A DNA stretch of 64,000 bases, taken from positions 496,001 through 560,000 of the forward strand of contig NZ_FNVX01000004.1 of NCBI RefSeq assembly GCF_900104585.1, in the 5' to 3' direction. This DNA comes from Bacteroides ihuae. GTDB lineage: Bacteria; Bacteroidota; Bacteroidia; Bacteroidales; Bacteroidaceae. Of this stretch, positions 8,298 through 17,659 are shown piece after piece. How positions within the stretch are numbered: position 1 is the stretch's first letter; each line of letters starts with the position of its first letter. The translations under genes were made by a program, and so were the position numbers. Under the pieces are notes generated by a model. That model was not told the origin of the DNA and ran no database searches. It was given only the letters and a program-made list of their open reading frames with translations.

Positions 8298-9491
8298 CTA
8301 TTTCCCTATTGGCTGAATTTTTCTTCGAACTTCTTTCGAAATCTCTAAAAACATATAATTCAACCTACCAGAATGTATACCTACTTCATTTTGCTTATAT
8401 TTCTTAGCAGCGTATTCTTTGGACTTTTCGAAAGCAATATACGACATCTGGTTCTGCGACTTTCCTACCATCGTAGAATCCAGTTGTTCATCAGGGAAAA
8501 AATCATCAAGATCTACATCACCAATCATTGTCGTTTCCAGAAAACTCATATCTTTATGCTTGCTATCCGTATAATAACCCACAAACATGTGCCCTGGAGT
8601 ACGCACCAATATAGGGTCGATATTAATGGCCCGTAACAAAGAGGCAAAGAGTACACTACCATCTACACAATTGATCTGCGAAGACTCCAATGCATCATCA
8701 AAGGTACGCACCCGTTGCGAATAAACCACATTACTTGATAAACTGGTGTTAGAAACCGAGCTATAACGAAAACCACGCTTCTGCAACACATTCCATAACG
8801 CATATACTTGCTGATCGACTGCACCCGCTTTTGTGTTCTGGTAACCAAGAAAACGATTAACTATACGGGTATTGAGAGCTTCGCGTAATATTTTATCTAT
8901 CATCGGATTATCTTCATTTACATAAGCTGCAAAGAAAATACCCGTATCGTGAAAGTCAGTTCCATTACTTACATACCCAAGCAGACATTCATTAAGACTA
9001 CGAACCGAAAAAGTACGTACACGCTGACCTAAATCTTTTCCGGCAAGCTCTACCGTAACAGCAACACTGATAGGGCAGGCCTGATTATTATCTAATAATG
9101 CTTCGTAATTCCATATTATATCTGGATAGATAGTATATTCTGTCCTTGCTTTTTCGAGAACAAACTCGGATACTGAATGAGAAAAGAAAGGTGTTTCGGC
9201 TACATCAATACGAACACGTGTATAAGATGAACGCGACTTCACACGAACAGAGATGCATGATTTAGGATTTCCAACATAAAACGAGTCGGAAGGCTGAATT
9301 ACCTGAGCATCAGTAGTCGCTACCGAGAGAATAGCCGAAGGGAATATATTTCCTCCCAACTCATCGGTTATTTCAAAGTCTGAACGGAAAAAAGAAAATT
9401 TAAATATATATATCAATCCTATGACTAAAAGAAGAATAGCAGCGATGCCAAGAATCCCTCTTTTCTCTAATCTGAAATTTGTCCGTACCAT
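8298..9491 (-). CDS. Membrane-anchored transglutaminase-like protein
   Basis: The 397-residue product has a single N-terminal membrane helix (GILGIAAILLLVIGLIYIF, about residues 12-30), after which the rest should face the periplasm. The C-terminal half is a transglutaminase/cysteine-protease-like fold with a visible triad: Cys275 in INCVDGSVLFASLL, His301 in PGHMFVGYY and Glu319 in FLETT (acid position tentative). About 150 residues of beta-rich, unassigned sequence lie between anchor and core. Bacterial members of this fold are peptidases or amide-transfer enzymes; the substrate here is not known. It is divergent from the response-regulator gene and not in its operon. A perfect -7 element (TATCTTTG) lies upstream at 9515-9522. 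Confidence 0.8.
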   Translation of the reverse strand: MVRTNFRLEKRGILGIAAILLLVIGLIYIFKFSFFRSDFEITDELGGNIFPSAILSVATTDAQVIQPSDSFYVGNPKSCISVRVKSRSSYTRVRIDVAETPFFSHSVSEFVLEKARTEYTIYPDIIWNYEALLDNNQACPISVAVTVELAGKDLGQRVRTFSVRSLNECLLGYVSNGTDFHDTGIFFAAYVNEDNPMIDKILREALNTRIVNRFLGYQNTKAGAVDQQVYALWNVLQKRGFRYSSVSNTSLSSNVVYSQRVRTFDDALESSQINCVDGSVLFASLLRAINIDPILVRTPGHMFVGYYTDSKHKDMSFLETTMIGDVDLDDFFPDEQLDSTMVGKSQNQMSYIAFEKSKEYAAKKYKQNEVGIHSGRLNYMFLEISKEVRRKIQPIGK

Positions 9492-9514
9492 GTTTTGAAG
9501 TTTATTTATGCAAA

Positions 9515-9522
9515 CAAAGATA
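9515..9522 (-). promoter_or_regulatory. -7 element of the transglutaminase-like gene
   Basis: Minus strand TATCTTTG, a perfect TAnnTTTG match 23 bp before the ATG at 9491. No good -33 element was found. Confidence 0.45.
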
Positions 9523-9602
9523 CAGCATTATTTCATGAATAGTGCCTCTTGTCACAAAAACGTAACAGGTGTTTCATTTTTCTGTAATAAAAGTATCGCA
9601 CC

Positions 9603-9633
9603 TTTGTAGCAAAGAAAATAAAAGTTAACTTTG
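9603..9633 (+). promoter_or_regulatory. Promoter of the two-component operon
   Basis: -33 TTTG (9603-9606), 19-bp spacer, then TAACTTTG (9626-9633). Both boxes match the Bacteroidetes consensus exactly. The start site should fall near 9640, giving a leader of about 50 nt. Confidence 0.75.
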
Positions 9634-9688
9634 CGAATAGTGATAAGTAAATGATCTGCACAGTTTTAACTACAAAAAACAAAAACCT

Positions 9689-10378
9689 ATGAATGATTAT
9701 CGTATTTTAGTTGTGGATGATGAAGAAGATCTTTGTGAAATACTCAAGTTTAATCTCGAAAATGAAGGCTATGAAGTTGATACAGCCAATTCTGCAGAAG
9801 AAGCCCTAAAAAAAGATATAAGTAGCTATGATCTGCTACTACTAGATGTGATGATGGGAGAAATATCTGGTTTCAAAATGGCTAATGTGCTGAAAAAAGA
9901 CAAAAAGACAGCAAATGTGCCCATCATATTTATAACAGCTAAGGATACAGAGAACGATACAGTTACGGGGTTCAACATCGGAGCAGACGATTATATTTCT
10001 AAGCCTTTCTCATTAAGAGAGGTTATTGCCCGGGTAAAAGCTGTGCTCAAGCGCACTGCAACAGTAGAAACAGAGAAAATACCCGAACGCATTACCTACC
10101 AATCACTAATCATTGATATCACCAAAAAGAAAGTAAGCATTGATGAAAAAGAGATTTCTCTAACCAAAAAGGAATTTGAAATTCTATTTCTTCTTCTTCA
10201 AAATAAAGGCCGTGTCTTTTCACGTGAAGATATTTTAAGTCGTATATGGAGTGACGAAGTTTATGTACTCGATCGCACTATTGACGTAAACATCACTCGC
10301 TTGCGTAAGAAGATAGGCGTATACGGCAAACGAATCGTCACTCGTTTAGGATATGGTTACTGCTTCGAAACAGAATAG
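9689..10378 (+). CDS. OmpR/PhoB-family response regulator
   Basis: The 229-residue product has a receiver domain (about 1-120) with the acidic pair Asp10/Asp11 in VVDDEED, phosphoacceptor Asp53 in LLLDVMMG and the conserved Lys in SKPFSLRE. A winged-helix DNA-binding domain follows (about 130-228; SLTKKEFEILFLLLQNKGRVFSRE and RTIDVNITRLRKKIG). The partner kinase gene starts 18 bp after the stop, so the two are one operon behind the promoter at 9603-9633. The target genes are unknown; the lipoprotein at 12265 is the next gene on the same strand but has its own -7 element. It resembles PhoB-type regulators, but not closely enough to name it. Confidence 0.93.
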   Translation: MNDYRILVVDDEEDLCEILKFNLENEGYEVDTANSAEEALKKDISSYDLLLLDVMMGEISGFKMANVLKKDKKTANVPIIFITAKDTENDTVTGFNIGADDYISKPFSLREVIARVKAVLKRTATVETEKIPERITYQSLIIDITKKKVSIDEKEISLTKKEFEILFLLLQNKGRVFSREDILSRIWSDEVYVLDRTIDVNITRLRKKIGVYGKRIVTRLGYGYCFETE

Positions 10379-10396
10379 TCGGCAAACTCGTAAATC

Positions 10397-12166
10397 ATGA
10401 AAAAAGACAAGCATATTTTTTCCTTCAATCGGAAGTTATTTCTTTCGGTCATTTCCTTATTTCTAGTATTTGTAGCCTCCTTTTTGGCCTATCAATATCA
10501 ACGCGAGAAAGAGTATAAAATAGAGCTACTACATTCTAAACTTCAAGACTATAATGACCGCCTATATGAAGAATTGAGCAATAGCACGAACATAGAGGAG
10601 GGATTGGATCGTTATATCCATCAATATATGCTTAAAGATCTACGAGTAACTGTCATAAAGCCGAATGGGATTGTTGTTTATGATAGCTTTGAAAAAGACA
10701 AAAAAAAACTCAGAAACCACAGCAGCCGCAAAGAAATACAAGAAGCTATGCAAAGCGGCAACGGATATGATGTACGACGTACCTCAGAAACAACAGGGGT
10801 TTCTTATTTCTATTCAGCTACAAGTTACCCCGATTATGTCGTCCGAACGGCATTACCCTATAACGTAAGTCTACTTGAGAGCTTAAAGGCCGACCCGCAC
10901 TATCTATGGTTTACTGCCATAGCTACACTCTTACTTATTTTTGTCTTTTACAAATTCACCCATAAATTGGGAACTTCCATTAATCAACTTAGAGAGTTTG
11001 CCATGCGTGCCGACAGAAATGAGCCGATAGAAATGGAGCTACAATCGAATACATCACAAAATGAATTAGGTGAGATTTCACAACATATTATTCAAATATA
11101 CAAACGATTGCACGAAACAAAAGAGGCTCTTTACATCGAACGAGAAAAACTTATCACCCACCTACAAATATCGCACGAAGGATTAGGCATCTTCACCAAC
11201 GACAAGAAAGAGATATTGGTCAACAATTTGTTTACGCAGTATAGCAACCTGCTATCAGACTCCAATCTGCTCACATCTGAAGATGTTTTTACGATCAGTG
11301 AATTGCAGACTATTACTGACTTTATAAACAAAGCCCAGAAGAGACCAATACAAAAAGAAGGAAAGAGGATGTCTATCACTCTCAACAAGAATGGACGCAC
11401 ATTCATTGTAGAATGTATCATCTTTCAGGATATGAGTTTTGAAATATCCATCAATGATGTAACGATGGAAGAAGAACAAGTGAGGCTAAAAAGGCAACTC
11501 ACACAAAACATTGCACATGAATTAAAAACTCCGGTTAGTAGCATTCAAGGGTATTTGGAAACAATCGTAAACAACGACAATATACCAAAAGAGAAAATGG
11601 ATGTTTTCTTAGAGCGCTGTTACGCACAAAGCAATCGCCTGAGCAGATTATTGAGAGATATCTCTGTACTCACACGTATGGATGAGGTTGCCAATATGAT
11701 TGATATGGAGAAAGTAGACATTAGTATGCTGGTGACTAACATTGTTAATGAAGTGTCATTGGAACTGGAAGAAAAGCATATTACGGTGATCAATTCACTG
11801 CGCAAAGAGATGCAAATACGTGGAAACTACTCTCTATTATACTCTATCTTCCGCAATTTGACGGATAATGCTATCGCATACGCAGGAAGTAACATTCAGA
11901 TTCATATCAACTGCTTCCGCGAAGACGATGTTTTTTATTATTTCAGCTTTGCCGACACAGGTGTTGGAGTGGCTCCCGAACACTTGAACAGACTTTTCGA
12001 ACGATTCTATAGGATAGACAAAGGACGTTCCCGCAAGCTAGGGGGAACAGGATTGGGACTAGCCATTGTTAAAAATGCAGTAATCATTCACGGAGGAAGT
12101 ATCTCTGCAAAAAACAATCAGGGAGGTGGTTTGGAGTTTGTATTCACACTCGCAAAAGAGAAGTAA
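10397..12166 (+). CDS. Sensor histidine kinase, partner of the adjacent response regulator
   Basis: The 589-residue product has an N-terminal membrane helix (about 12-30), a periplasmic sensor of roughly 140 residues, a second helix (LWFTAIATLLLIFVFYKF, about 170-187), a HAMP-like linker and a PAS-like segment (about 245-345). The HisKA domain has its phosphoacceptor in QNIAHELKTPVSS (His near 373). The ATP-binding domain has an N box (IFRNLTDNAIAY), DTGVGV, and a G box (GGTGLGLAIVKN). The order is that of a PhoR-type bifunctional kinase. What it senses cannot be told from sequence. It is translated right after the regulator gene. Confidence 0.93.
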   Translation: MKKDKHIFSFNRKLFLSVISLFLVFVASFLAYQYQREKEYKIELLHSKLQDYNDRLYEELSNSTNIEEGLDRYIHQYMLKDLRVTVIKPNGIVVYDSFEKDKKKLRNHSSRKEIQEAMQSGNGYDVRRTSETTGVSYFYSATSYPDYVVRTALPYNVSLLESLKADPHYLWFTAIATLLLIFVFYKFTHKLGTSINQLREFAMRADRNEPIEMELQSNTSQNELGEISQHIIQIYKRLHETKEALYIEREKLITHLQISHEGLGIFTNDKKEILVNNLFTQYSNLLSDSNLLTSEDVFTISELQTITDFINKAQKRPIQKEGKRMSITLNKNGRTFIVECIIFQDMSFEISINDVTMEEEQVRLKRQLTQNIAHELKTPVSSIQGYLETIVNNDNIPKEKMDVFLERCYAQSNRLSRLLRDISVLTRMDEVANMIDMEKVDISMLVTNIVNEVSLELEEKHITVINSLRKEMQIRGNYSLLYSIFRNLTDNAIAYAGSNIQIHINCFREDDVFYYFSFADTGVGVAPEHLNRLFERFYRIDKGRSRKLGGTGLGLAIVKNAVIIHGGSISAKNNQGGGLEFVFTLAKEK

Positions 12167-12236
12167 AAACTGCTCTTTTTAGCTAAAAACAAAAGCATAT
12201 TTCTAGTAGAGGCACTTGTCATTGAATCTTTTTAAG

Positions 12237-12244
12237 TAAATTTG
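12237..12244 (+). promoter_or_regulatory. -7 element of the DUF5106 lipoprotein gene
   Basis: TAAATTTG is a perfect -7 match. A CTTG at 12215-12218 is 18 bp upstream and may serve as a weak -33. The transcript would start only about 15-25 nt before the first ATGs. Confidence 0.5.
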
Positions 12245-12264
12245 CCGCAAACTATTGCAACATT

Positions 12265-13209
12265 ATGATGACAAGTATGAAATATATATTTCTATTCGCA
12301 TTGATCTGCTTATGCTCTTGCAAAAACGGAAAAGTTTCGGGACAAGAATCGACAAAAGACAGCTTGAATACAAAAGCAGCGTTTACTTTGCCAACCATAC
12401 CGGCCATGCTTACTACACCAGAACAGCGCTCCAATTACTTGGTGAAGCACTATTGGGACAATTTCGATTTTACTGATACAAGCTATATTCATCGTCCTGA
12501 AATAACAGAGCAAGCATGGGTCGATTATATTGATTTACTCAAATATGTAACACTTCCTACTACACAAAGCTCTGTAAAAGAGCTCATGATTAAGGCAGGC
12601 TCCAAAGAAAAGAAGGTCTTTATGTACTTTACCGAACTAGCAGATAAGTATTTTTATGATCCTAATTCTCCTATGCGTAATGAAGAATTCTACATTCCGG
12701 TTCTCGAAACCATGATAGCAACTCCCATACTAAGCAAAGCAGAAAAAATACGCCCGCAAGCCCGCTTAGAACTTGCACATAAGAATCGCATCGGAACTCC
12801 GGCAATCAATTTTACATACACTCTTTTATCAGGTGCCAGAGGAACACTCCATGGACTTTCGGCAGAATACACATTGCTATTCTTCAACAACCCCGGTTGC
12901 CATGCTTGCGAAGAGAATATAAAAGGTATCAAAGGTTCTTCCATCATCAATCAATTGATAGCGGAGAAAAGATTGAAACTATTGGCTGTATATCCGGACG
13001 AAGAATTAGACGAATGGAAAAGGCATCTAAAGGAATTCCCACAAGAGTGGATAAATGGATACGATCGGTCTGCCACCATCAAGACAAAAAACATCTATGA
13101 TCTGAAAGCCATTCCGACTCTCTACCTACTTGATAAGGGGAAGAAAGTACTGCTCAAGGATGCTAATCTACCGGATATTGAAACTTATCTTCAAAAAGAA
13201 ATAAATTAA
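12265..13209 (+). CDS. DUF5106/thioredoxin-like lipoprotein
   Basis: A lipoprotein signal (KYIFLFALICLCSC) is visible. Translation may start at the first ATG (12265) or at Met5 (12277), which gives the cleaner signal. Residues about 45-165 resemble the DUF5106 domain that precedes thioredoxin-like domains in Bacteroidetes. Residues about 175-314 form a thioredoxin/AhpC-like fold with a CHAC redox motif in FFNNPGCHACEENI and the cis-Pro segment AIPTLYLLD. It is probably an envelope thiol-disulfide protein, but the partner is unknown. The gene stands alone between the two-component operon and the B12 locus. Confidence 0.8.
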   Translation: MMTSMKYIFLFALICLCSCKNGKVSGQESTKDSLNTKAAFTLPTIPAMLTTPEQRSNYLVKHYWDNFDFTDTSYIHRPEITEQAWVDYIDLLKYVTLPTTQSSVKELMIKAGSKEKKVFMYFTELADKYFYDPNSPMRNEEFYIPVLETMIATPILSKAEKIRPQARLELAHKNRIGTPAINFTYTLLSGARGTLHGLSAEYTLLFFNNPGCHACEENIKGIKGSSIINQLIAEKRLKLLAVYPDEELDEWKRHLKEFPQEWINGYDRSATIKTKNIYDLKAIPTLYLLDKGKKVLLKDANLPDIETYLQKEIN

Positions 13210-13380
13210 GCTGTTAAGTTTTCAAACTCAACAACCGAAACTGTCACTTCTTATAGAAAGCTTGGAGAAGGCATCGAAAAAACAATATCAGGTAAAAACG
13301 ATTCATACAAAGCCTCATCGATAGAAAATTATACTTCTCATTTCACAAAGAAAAGTGGCAACAAACTCCAATATTCTTTT

Positions 13381-13388
13381 TATCTTTG
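13381..13388 (+). promoter_or_regulatory. Promoter (-7) of the B12 uptake operon
   Basis: TATCTTTG, a perfect -7 element, sits immediately before the riboswitch. Transcription should begin near 13395, so nearly the whole leader is the aptamer. No clear -33 box is seen. Confidence 0.55.
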
Positions 13389-13395
13389 CAGCGCA

Positions 13396-13562
13396 TAGGT
13401 TCGCTAACTCTATATACAGGGTAGCGATTAAAAGGGAATCAGGTGTAAATCCTGAACAGTCCCGCTGCTGTAAGTTTCACTAAATGTTTTAAGCAACAAC
13501 CATTAGCCACTGGGCAAACCCGGGAAGGCGCTTATAAACAGAAACGAGTCAGAAGACCTGCC
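13396..13562 (+). ncRNA. Cobalamin riboswitch
   Basis: The aptamer landmarks are all present in order: AAAGGGAATCAGGTGTAAAT and CCTGAACAGTCCCGCTGCTG (13431-13470), GCCACTGG (13506-13513), CCGGGAAGGCG (13520-13530), and the B12 box GAGTCAGAAGACCTGCC (13546-13562). It lies 43 nt before the ATG of a BtuB-like receptor. Cobalamin binding is expected to repress that gene, probably by masking the translation start, since no terminator hairpin with a T run follows. Confidence 0.95.
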
Positions 13563-13605
13563 GTGCTTATTAATCACTGCTTTCGAGGAAAGAGCAAAGA
13601 ATCTT

Positions 13606-15642
13606 ATGAGCAATTTTAAAAGGCTAACAGTCATCAAACATTGGGTTATGATGAGCATTATCGCTCTTCAATCACTTTCTCTTTTTGCACAGCAGCAAAA
13701 GGCTGATACTACACGTGCTTATAGTATTCCGGAAGTAACCATATCGGAACGCTTTCATACCAGAGAAGTACGATCTGCGATGCCTTTGCAGGTGCTGACC
13801 CATGCAGAACTCAAAGGGCTGAATGTATTGCAAGTATCGGATGCAGTGAAGCATTTTGCGGGTGTTACGGTGAAAGACTACGGTGGTATTGGAGGCTTGA
13901 AAACTGTGTCGCTACGTAGTCTTGGGGCGGAACATACAGCAGTGGGTTACGATGGTATTGCCGTAAGCGATTGCCAGACAGGGCAGATTGACATCAGTCG
14001 TTTTTCACTCGACAACATTGACCTTTTATCACTCAGCAACGGACAAACCGATAACATCTTTCAACCAGCACGTTTTTTCGCTTCGGCAGGCATACTGAAC
14101 ATACAAACCCTAACACCTCAATTCAAAAAAGATAAGAGCACAAATACTACTGCCTCATTCAAAACGGGATCATGGGGATTAGTAAATCCATCCTTTCGCA
14201 TCGAGCAGAAGATGGGAAAACAATGGGCGGCATCATTCAATAGTGAATGGATGTCGGCTGACGGCCACTACCCATACACTCAACATTATGGGAATGCGAA
14301 TGACAGTACATCGGCCGAAAAACGGAAAAACACGGAGGTAAAAACCTTCCGTGCTGAGACCGAACTATTCGGAAACTTCTCTAGCACGGAGCAGTGGAGG
14401 TTAAAAGCGTACTATTACCAATCTTCAAGAGGATTGCCGGGAGCAACGACTCTTTACTATGACTATGCTTCGCAACACTTATGGGATAAAAATGCCTTCG
14501 TACAAAGCCGTTATAAAAAAGAATTAAACGAGCAATGGGCGCTGCAGACTTCCGCTAAATGGAACTGGAGTTATCAAAGATACTTAGATCCGGACTATAA
14601 AGGTTCGACCGGTAAAACAGAAAACAGCTATTACCAACAGGAGTATTATGCCTCAGCTTCCGTACTTTATCGAATGCTTCAGAATTTATCTTTCTCTCTC
14701 TCTACTGACGGTAGTATAAATACGTTGAATGCCAATTTAAATAACTTTGCTCAACCAACGCGTTACTCATGGCTCACAGTTGTAGCCGGCAAATATGTCA
14801 ATGAATGGCTTACTGCTTCAGCGTCATTACTGGCTACTGCGGTAAACGAGCAAACCAAGACAGGCGCAAGCGGAGATAATCACCGGAAATTGAATCCTGA
14901 CATTAGTGCTTCCATCAAACCCTTTATCAACGAAGAGTTTCGCATCCGTATGTTCTATAAGAACATTTTCCGTCTACCTAGTTTCAACGATTTATATTAC
15001 GGAGAGACCGGAAATAAAGATCTTCTTCCCGAAAAAACGACCCAGTATAATATTGGGATAACTTATAGCAAAGAAGTCAACACATTCCTCTCCTATTTTT
15101 CGACTACAATAGATGCCTATTATAATAAGGTATCGAACAAGATCATTGCAACACCTACAAAGAACATATTTGTGTGGAGCATGGTCAATCTGGGGAAGGT
15201 TGATATCAAAGGGATAGATGCCACTGCGCGCGTTAACCTGCAACCCTGGGAGAAGATTGGACTCAACTTTTCGGGCAGCTACACCTACCTGCGTGCACTG
15301 GATGTAACAGAACCGAGTGGAAAGACTTATAAAAATCAAATCGCCTATACGCCACGTACATCAGGATCAGGACAGGCAAGCATTGAAACGCCATGGATTA
15401 ATCTATCGTACTCTTTTCTTTTCTCAGGCAAACGTTATGTACTGGGGCAAAACCTGACTGAAAATAGATTAGAAGGATATAGTGACCATAGCGTATCAGC
15501 AAGTCGCGAGTTCAAAATAAGAGGAATCAACACTTTGCTGAGTTTAGAGGTGTTGAACCTTGCAAATAAGAATTATGAAATAGTGAGAAACTTCCCCATG
15601 CCGGGGCGTTCGGCACGCATAACAATCAAAATGGTTTACTAA
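13606..15642 (+). CDS. btuB: BtuB-like TonB-dependent vitamin B12 receptor
   Basis: The 678-residue product has a signal peptide (MMSIIALQSLSLFAQQ), a plug domain with LQVSDAVKHFAGVTVKDYGG and VSLRSLGAEHTAVGYDGIAV (about 60-170) and a beta-barrel ending ARITIKMVY. It lacks the SusC-type N-terminal extension. The role as an outer-membrane cobalamin importer rests on the cobalamin riboswitch directly upstream and the BtuG-like gene 2 bp downstream, since the plug alone could serve other TonB receptors. It would work with a BtuG-like lid and TonB-ExbBD. Expression should fall when B12 is plentiful. Confidence 0.92.
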   Translation: MSNFKRLTVIKHWVMMSIIALQSLSLFAQQQKADTTRAYSIPEVTISERFHTREVRSAMPLQVLTHAELKGLNVLQVSDAVKHFAGVTVKDYGGIGGLKTVSLRSLGAEHTAVGYDGIAVSDCQTGQIDISRFSLDNIDLLSLSNGQTDNIFQPARFFASAGILNIQTLTPQFKKDKSTNTTASFKTGSWGLVNPSFRIEQKMGKQWAASFNSEWMSADGHYPYTQHYGNANDSTSAEKRKNTEVKTFRAETELFGNFSSTEQWRLKAYYYQSSRGLPGATTLYYDYASQHLWDKNAFVQSRYKKELNEQWALQTSAKWNWSYQRYLDPDYKGSTGKTENSYYQQEYYASASVLYRMLQNLSFSLSTDGSINTLNANLNNFAQPTRYSWLTVVAGKYVNEWLTASASLLATAVNEQTKTGASGDNHRKLNPDISASIKPFINEEFRIRMFYKNIFRLPSFNDLYYGETGNKDLLPEKTTQYNIGITYSKEVNTFLSYFSTTIDAYYNKVSNKIIATPTKNIFVWSMVNLGKVDIKGIDATARVNLQPWEKIGLNFSGSYTYLRALDVTEPSGKTYKNQIAYTPRTSGSGQASIETPWINLSYSFLFSGKRYVLGQNLTENRLEGYSDHSVSASREFKIRGINTLLSLEVLNLANKNYEIVRNFPMPGRSARITIKMVY

Positions 15643-15644
15643 GA

Positions 15645-17615
15645 ATGAAAAGATATACATATATACTTTGGATACTATTATTCGCCACAGTGCTACACGC
15701 CTGTGACGACCTGACAGACAAAGAGAGTTCAAGTACCGGTGGTTCCACTGTCAACCCCGAATCGGGCACAGCAGAACTTTATGTTTTAAGTGAGGGCTTA
15801 TTCAATCTAAACAACAGTACACTCATGCGCTATTCTTTCAATAGCAGCACAATGGTGAAAGACTATTTCCGCCGGATAAACCAACGAGGATTGGGCGATA
15901 CAGCCAATGACATGAATATCTACGGTTCAAAAATCTACATCGTGGTTAATGTATCAAGCGAGGTAGAAGTCATCGATTTAAATACGGGAACTGCTCTAAA
16001 ACAAATACCACTGCTTACAGAGAACGGAAGTTCAAGACAACCTCGCTACATCACCTTCAATGAAGGTAAGGCCTATGTCTGTTCATTTGATGGCACGGTG
16101 GCCCGTATCGACACCACTTCGTTGGCGATAGAAGCGTATGCCCAAGTCGGAAGAAACCCCGATGGCATCTGCGTGCAGAACAATAAATTATATGTATCTA
16201 ACTCAGGTGGGCTGGACAATCCCAATTATGACAATACCGTTTCTGTGATAGATCTCAACACTTTCACCGAAACAAAGAAGATAGCAGTGGGTAGCAACCC
16301 GGGAAAGATTTTGCCCGATAAATATGGTGATGTGTACGTGGTAACTCGAGGTAATATGGAAGAGGGCGATTATCACTTCGTACAGATAAACAGCCAAACA
16401 GATCAGGTCACAAAAACATTTGATTATGCTGTACTTAACTTTGCCATCAATGATGATTACGCTTACCTGTACAACTATGATTATGCATCAGGAAAATCAT
16501 GGATCAAAGTCTTCAATGTAGCAACGGAAACGATGGAGCGTGATAATTTCATTACCGATGGAACGACACTGACCACTCCTTATGGCATTAATATAAATCC
16601 GTATAATGGCAATGTCTATGTAACCGATGCATACGATTATAAAGTAACAGGCGATGTACTCTGTTTCAATCCACAAGGGCAATTACAATTCCGTCTCAGC
16701 AATGTAGGACTAAACCCCAACACCGTAGCGTTTAGCGACAAGGCATCACAAAGCGTAATTGATAATACGAACAACAACGAAACCTCACTGGCTTTCGCCA
16801 ATAAAGTATGGGAATATATCCCTGCACCATGCCAGTACATGAACACGAGTACCACAGCTTATAAAGAAGGATATAGCAAAACGCAGGTATTAGAATACGC
16901 AACAAAACTGCTGAAAGATCAATCCCTTCTAAGCTTGGGTGGTTTTGGAGGAAGTATTACGCTCGGGTTTGGTCACACAATCCGCAATGTATCCGGAGAA
17001 TATGATTTCAAAATTTACGGCAATGCGTATTACGACATGTATGGCACTGCTACCGGCAAACCGGGAGGGAGTTCCGAACCAGGCATCGTCCTCGTATCAA
17101 AAGACACAAATGGCAATGGCAAACCGGATGATGAATGGTATGAGCTGGCCGGTAGTGAATACCATTCTGATAAAGTAATTCGAAATTACCAAATTACCTA
17201 CTATCGACCCGGTCCGCTAAGTGCGGATGTGAAGTGGAAAGATAATCAAGGAAAAGAGGGATATATACTCCGCAACACTTTCCACCAACAGGCATCCTAC
17301 TACCCGGAATGGATGGGAGATGAAATCACTTTCAGTGGTACCCGTCTACCCGACAATGCAGTGAATGAAGGAACAGCCACAAGCCAACATTGGGTTTCCT
17401 ACTGCTATGATTGGGGATATGCCGACAATCATCCCAACAACACCGAGTATAGTAAGTTTAAAATAGATTGGGCAGTGGACACCAATGGCAATCGAGTGCA
17501 ACTAGACGGCATTGATTTCATCAAGATTTATTGTGCCGTAAACCAAGATTGCGGATGGATGGGCGAAGCCTCTACTGAGGTATCTACTGTAGAAGACTTA
17601 CATTACAACAAATAA
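15645..17615 (+). CDS. BtuG-like B12-capture lipoprotein with extra C-terminal region
   Basis: The start is 2 bp after the btuB stop. Lipoprotein signal: YILWILLFATVLHAC. Residues about 45-365 are a YncE/BtuG-like beta-propeller with repeating blades (KIYIVVNVSSEVEVIDLNTG, KLYVSNSGG, VSVIDLNTFTETKKIAVGSN, VYVTDAYDYKVTGDVLCFNP). Surface BtuG proteins of this fold capture B12 with very high affinity over BtuB. Residues about 370-656 form a second region with DTNGNGKPDDEWYELAGSEY and GIDFIKIYCAVNQ, seen as from a separate Bacteroidetes surface-protein family whose function I do not know. The length (656) is roughly 270 residues longer than a propeller alone, which suggests a fusion. It should be regulated with btuB through the riboswitch. 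Confidence 0.85.
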   Translation: MKRYTYILWILLFATVLHACDDLTDKESSSTGGSTVNPESGTAELYVLSEGLFNLNNSTLMRYSFNSSTMVKDYFRRINQRGLGDTANDMNIYGSKIYIVVNVSSEVEVIDLNTGTALKQIPLLTENGSSRQPRYITFNEGKAYVCSFDGTVARIDTTSLAIEAYAQVGRNPDGICVQNNKLYVSNSGGLDNPNYDNTVSVIDLNTFTETKKIAVGSNPGKILPDKYGDVYVVTRGNMEEGDYHFVQINSQTDQVTKTFDYAVLNFAINDDYAYLYNYDYASGKSWIKVFNVATETMERDNFITDGTTLTTPYGININPYNGNVYVTDAYDYKVTGDVLCFNPQGQLQFRLSNVGLNPNTVAFSDKASQSVIDNTNNNETSLAFANKVWEYIPAPCQYMNTSTTAYKEGYSKTQVLEYATKLLKDQSLLSLGGFGGSITLGFGHTIRNVSGEYDFKIYGNAYYDMYGTATGKPGGSSEPGIVLVSKDTNGNGKPDDEWYELAGSEYHSDKVIRNYQITYYRPGPLSADVKWKDNQGKEGYILRNTFHQQASYYPEWMGDEITFSGTRLPDNAVNEGTATSQHWVSYCYDWGYADNHPNNTEYSKFKIDWAVDTNGNRVQLDGIDFIKIYCAVNQDCGWMGEASTEVSTVEDLHYNK

Positions 17616-17659
17616 TTTCTAAAACAAAAATTCAATAAAAAATAAATTAAAAACATCTT

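Noticed and set aside
9689..12166. Two-component pair considered as RprY/RprX
   Set aside because: The response regulator N-terminus does not match what I recall of RprY, so no gene symbol was given.
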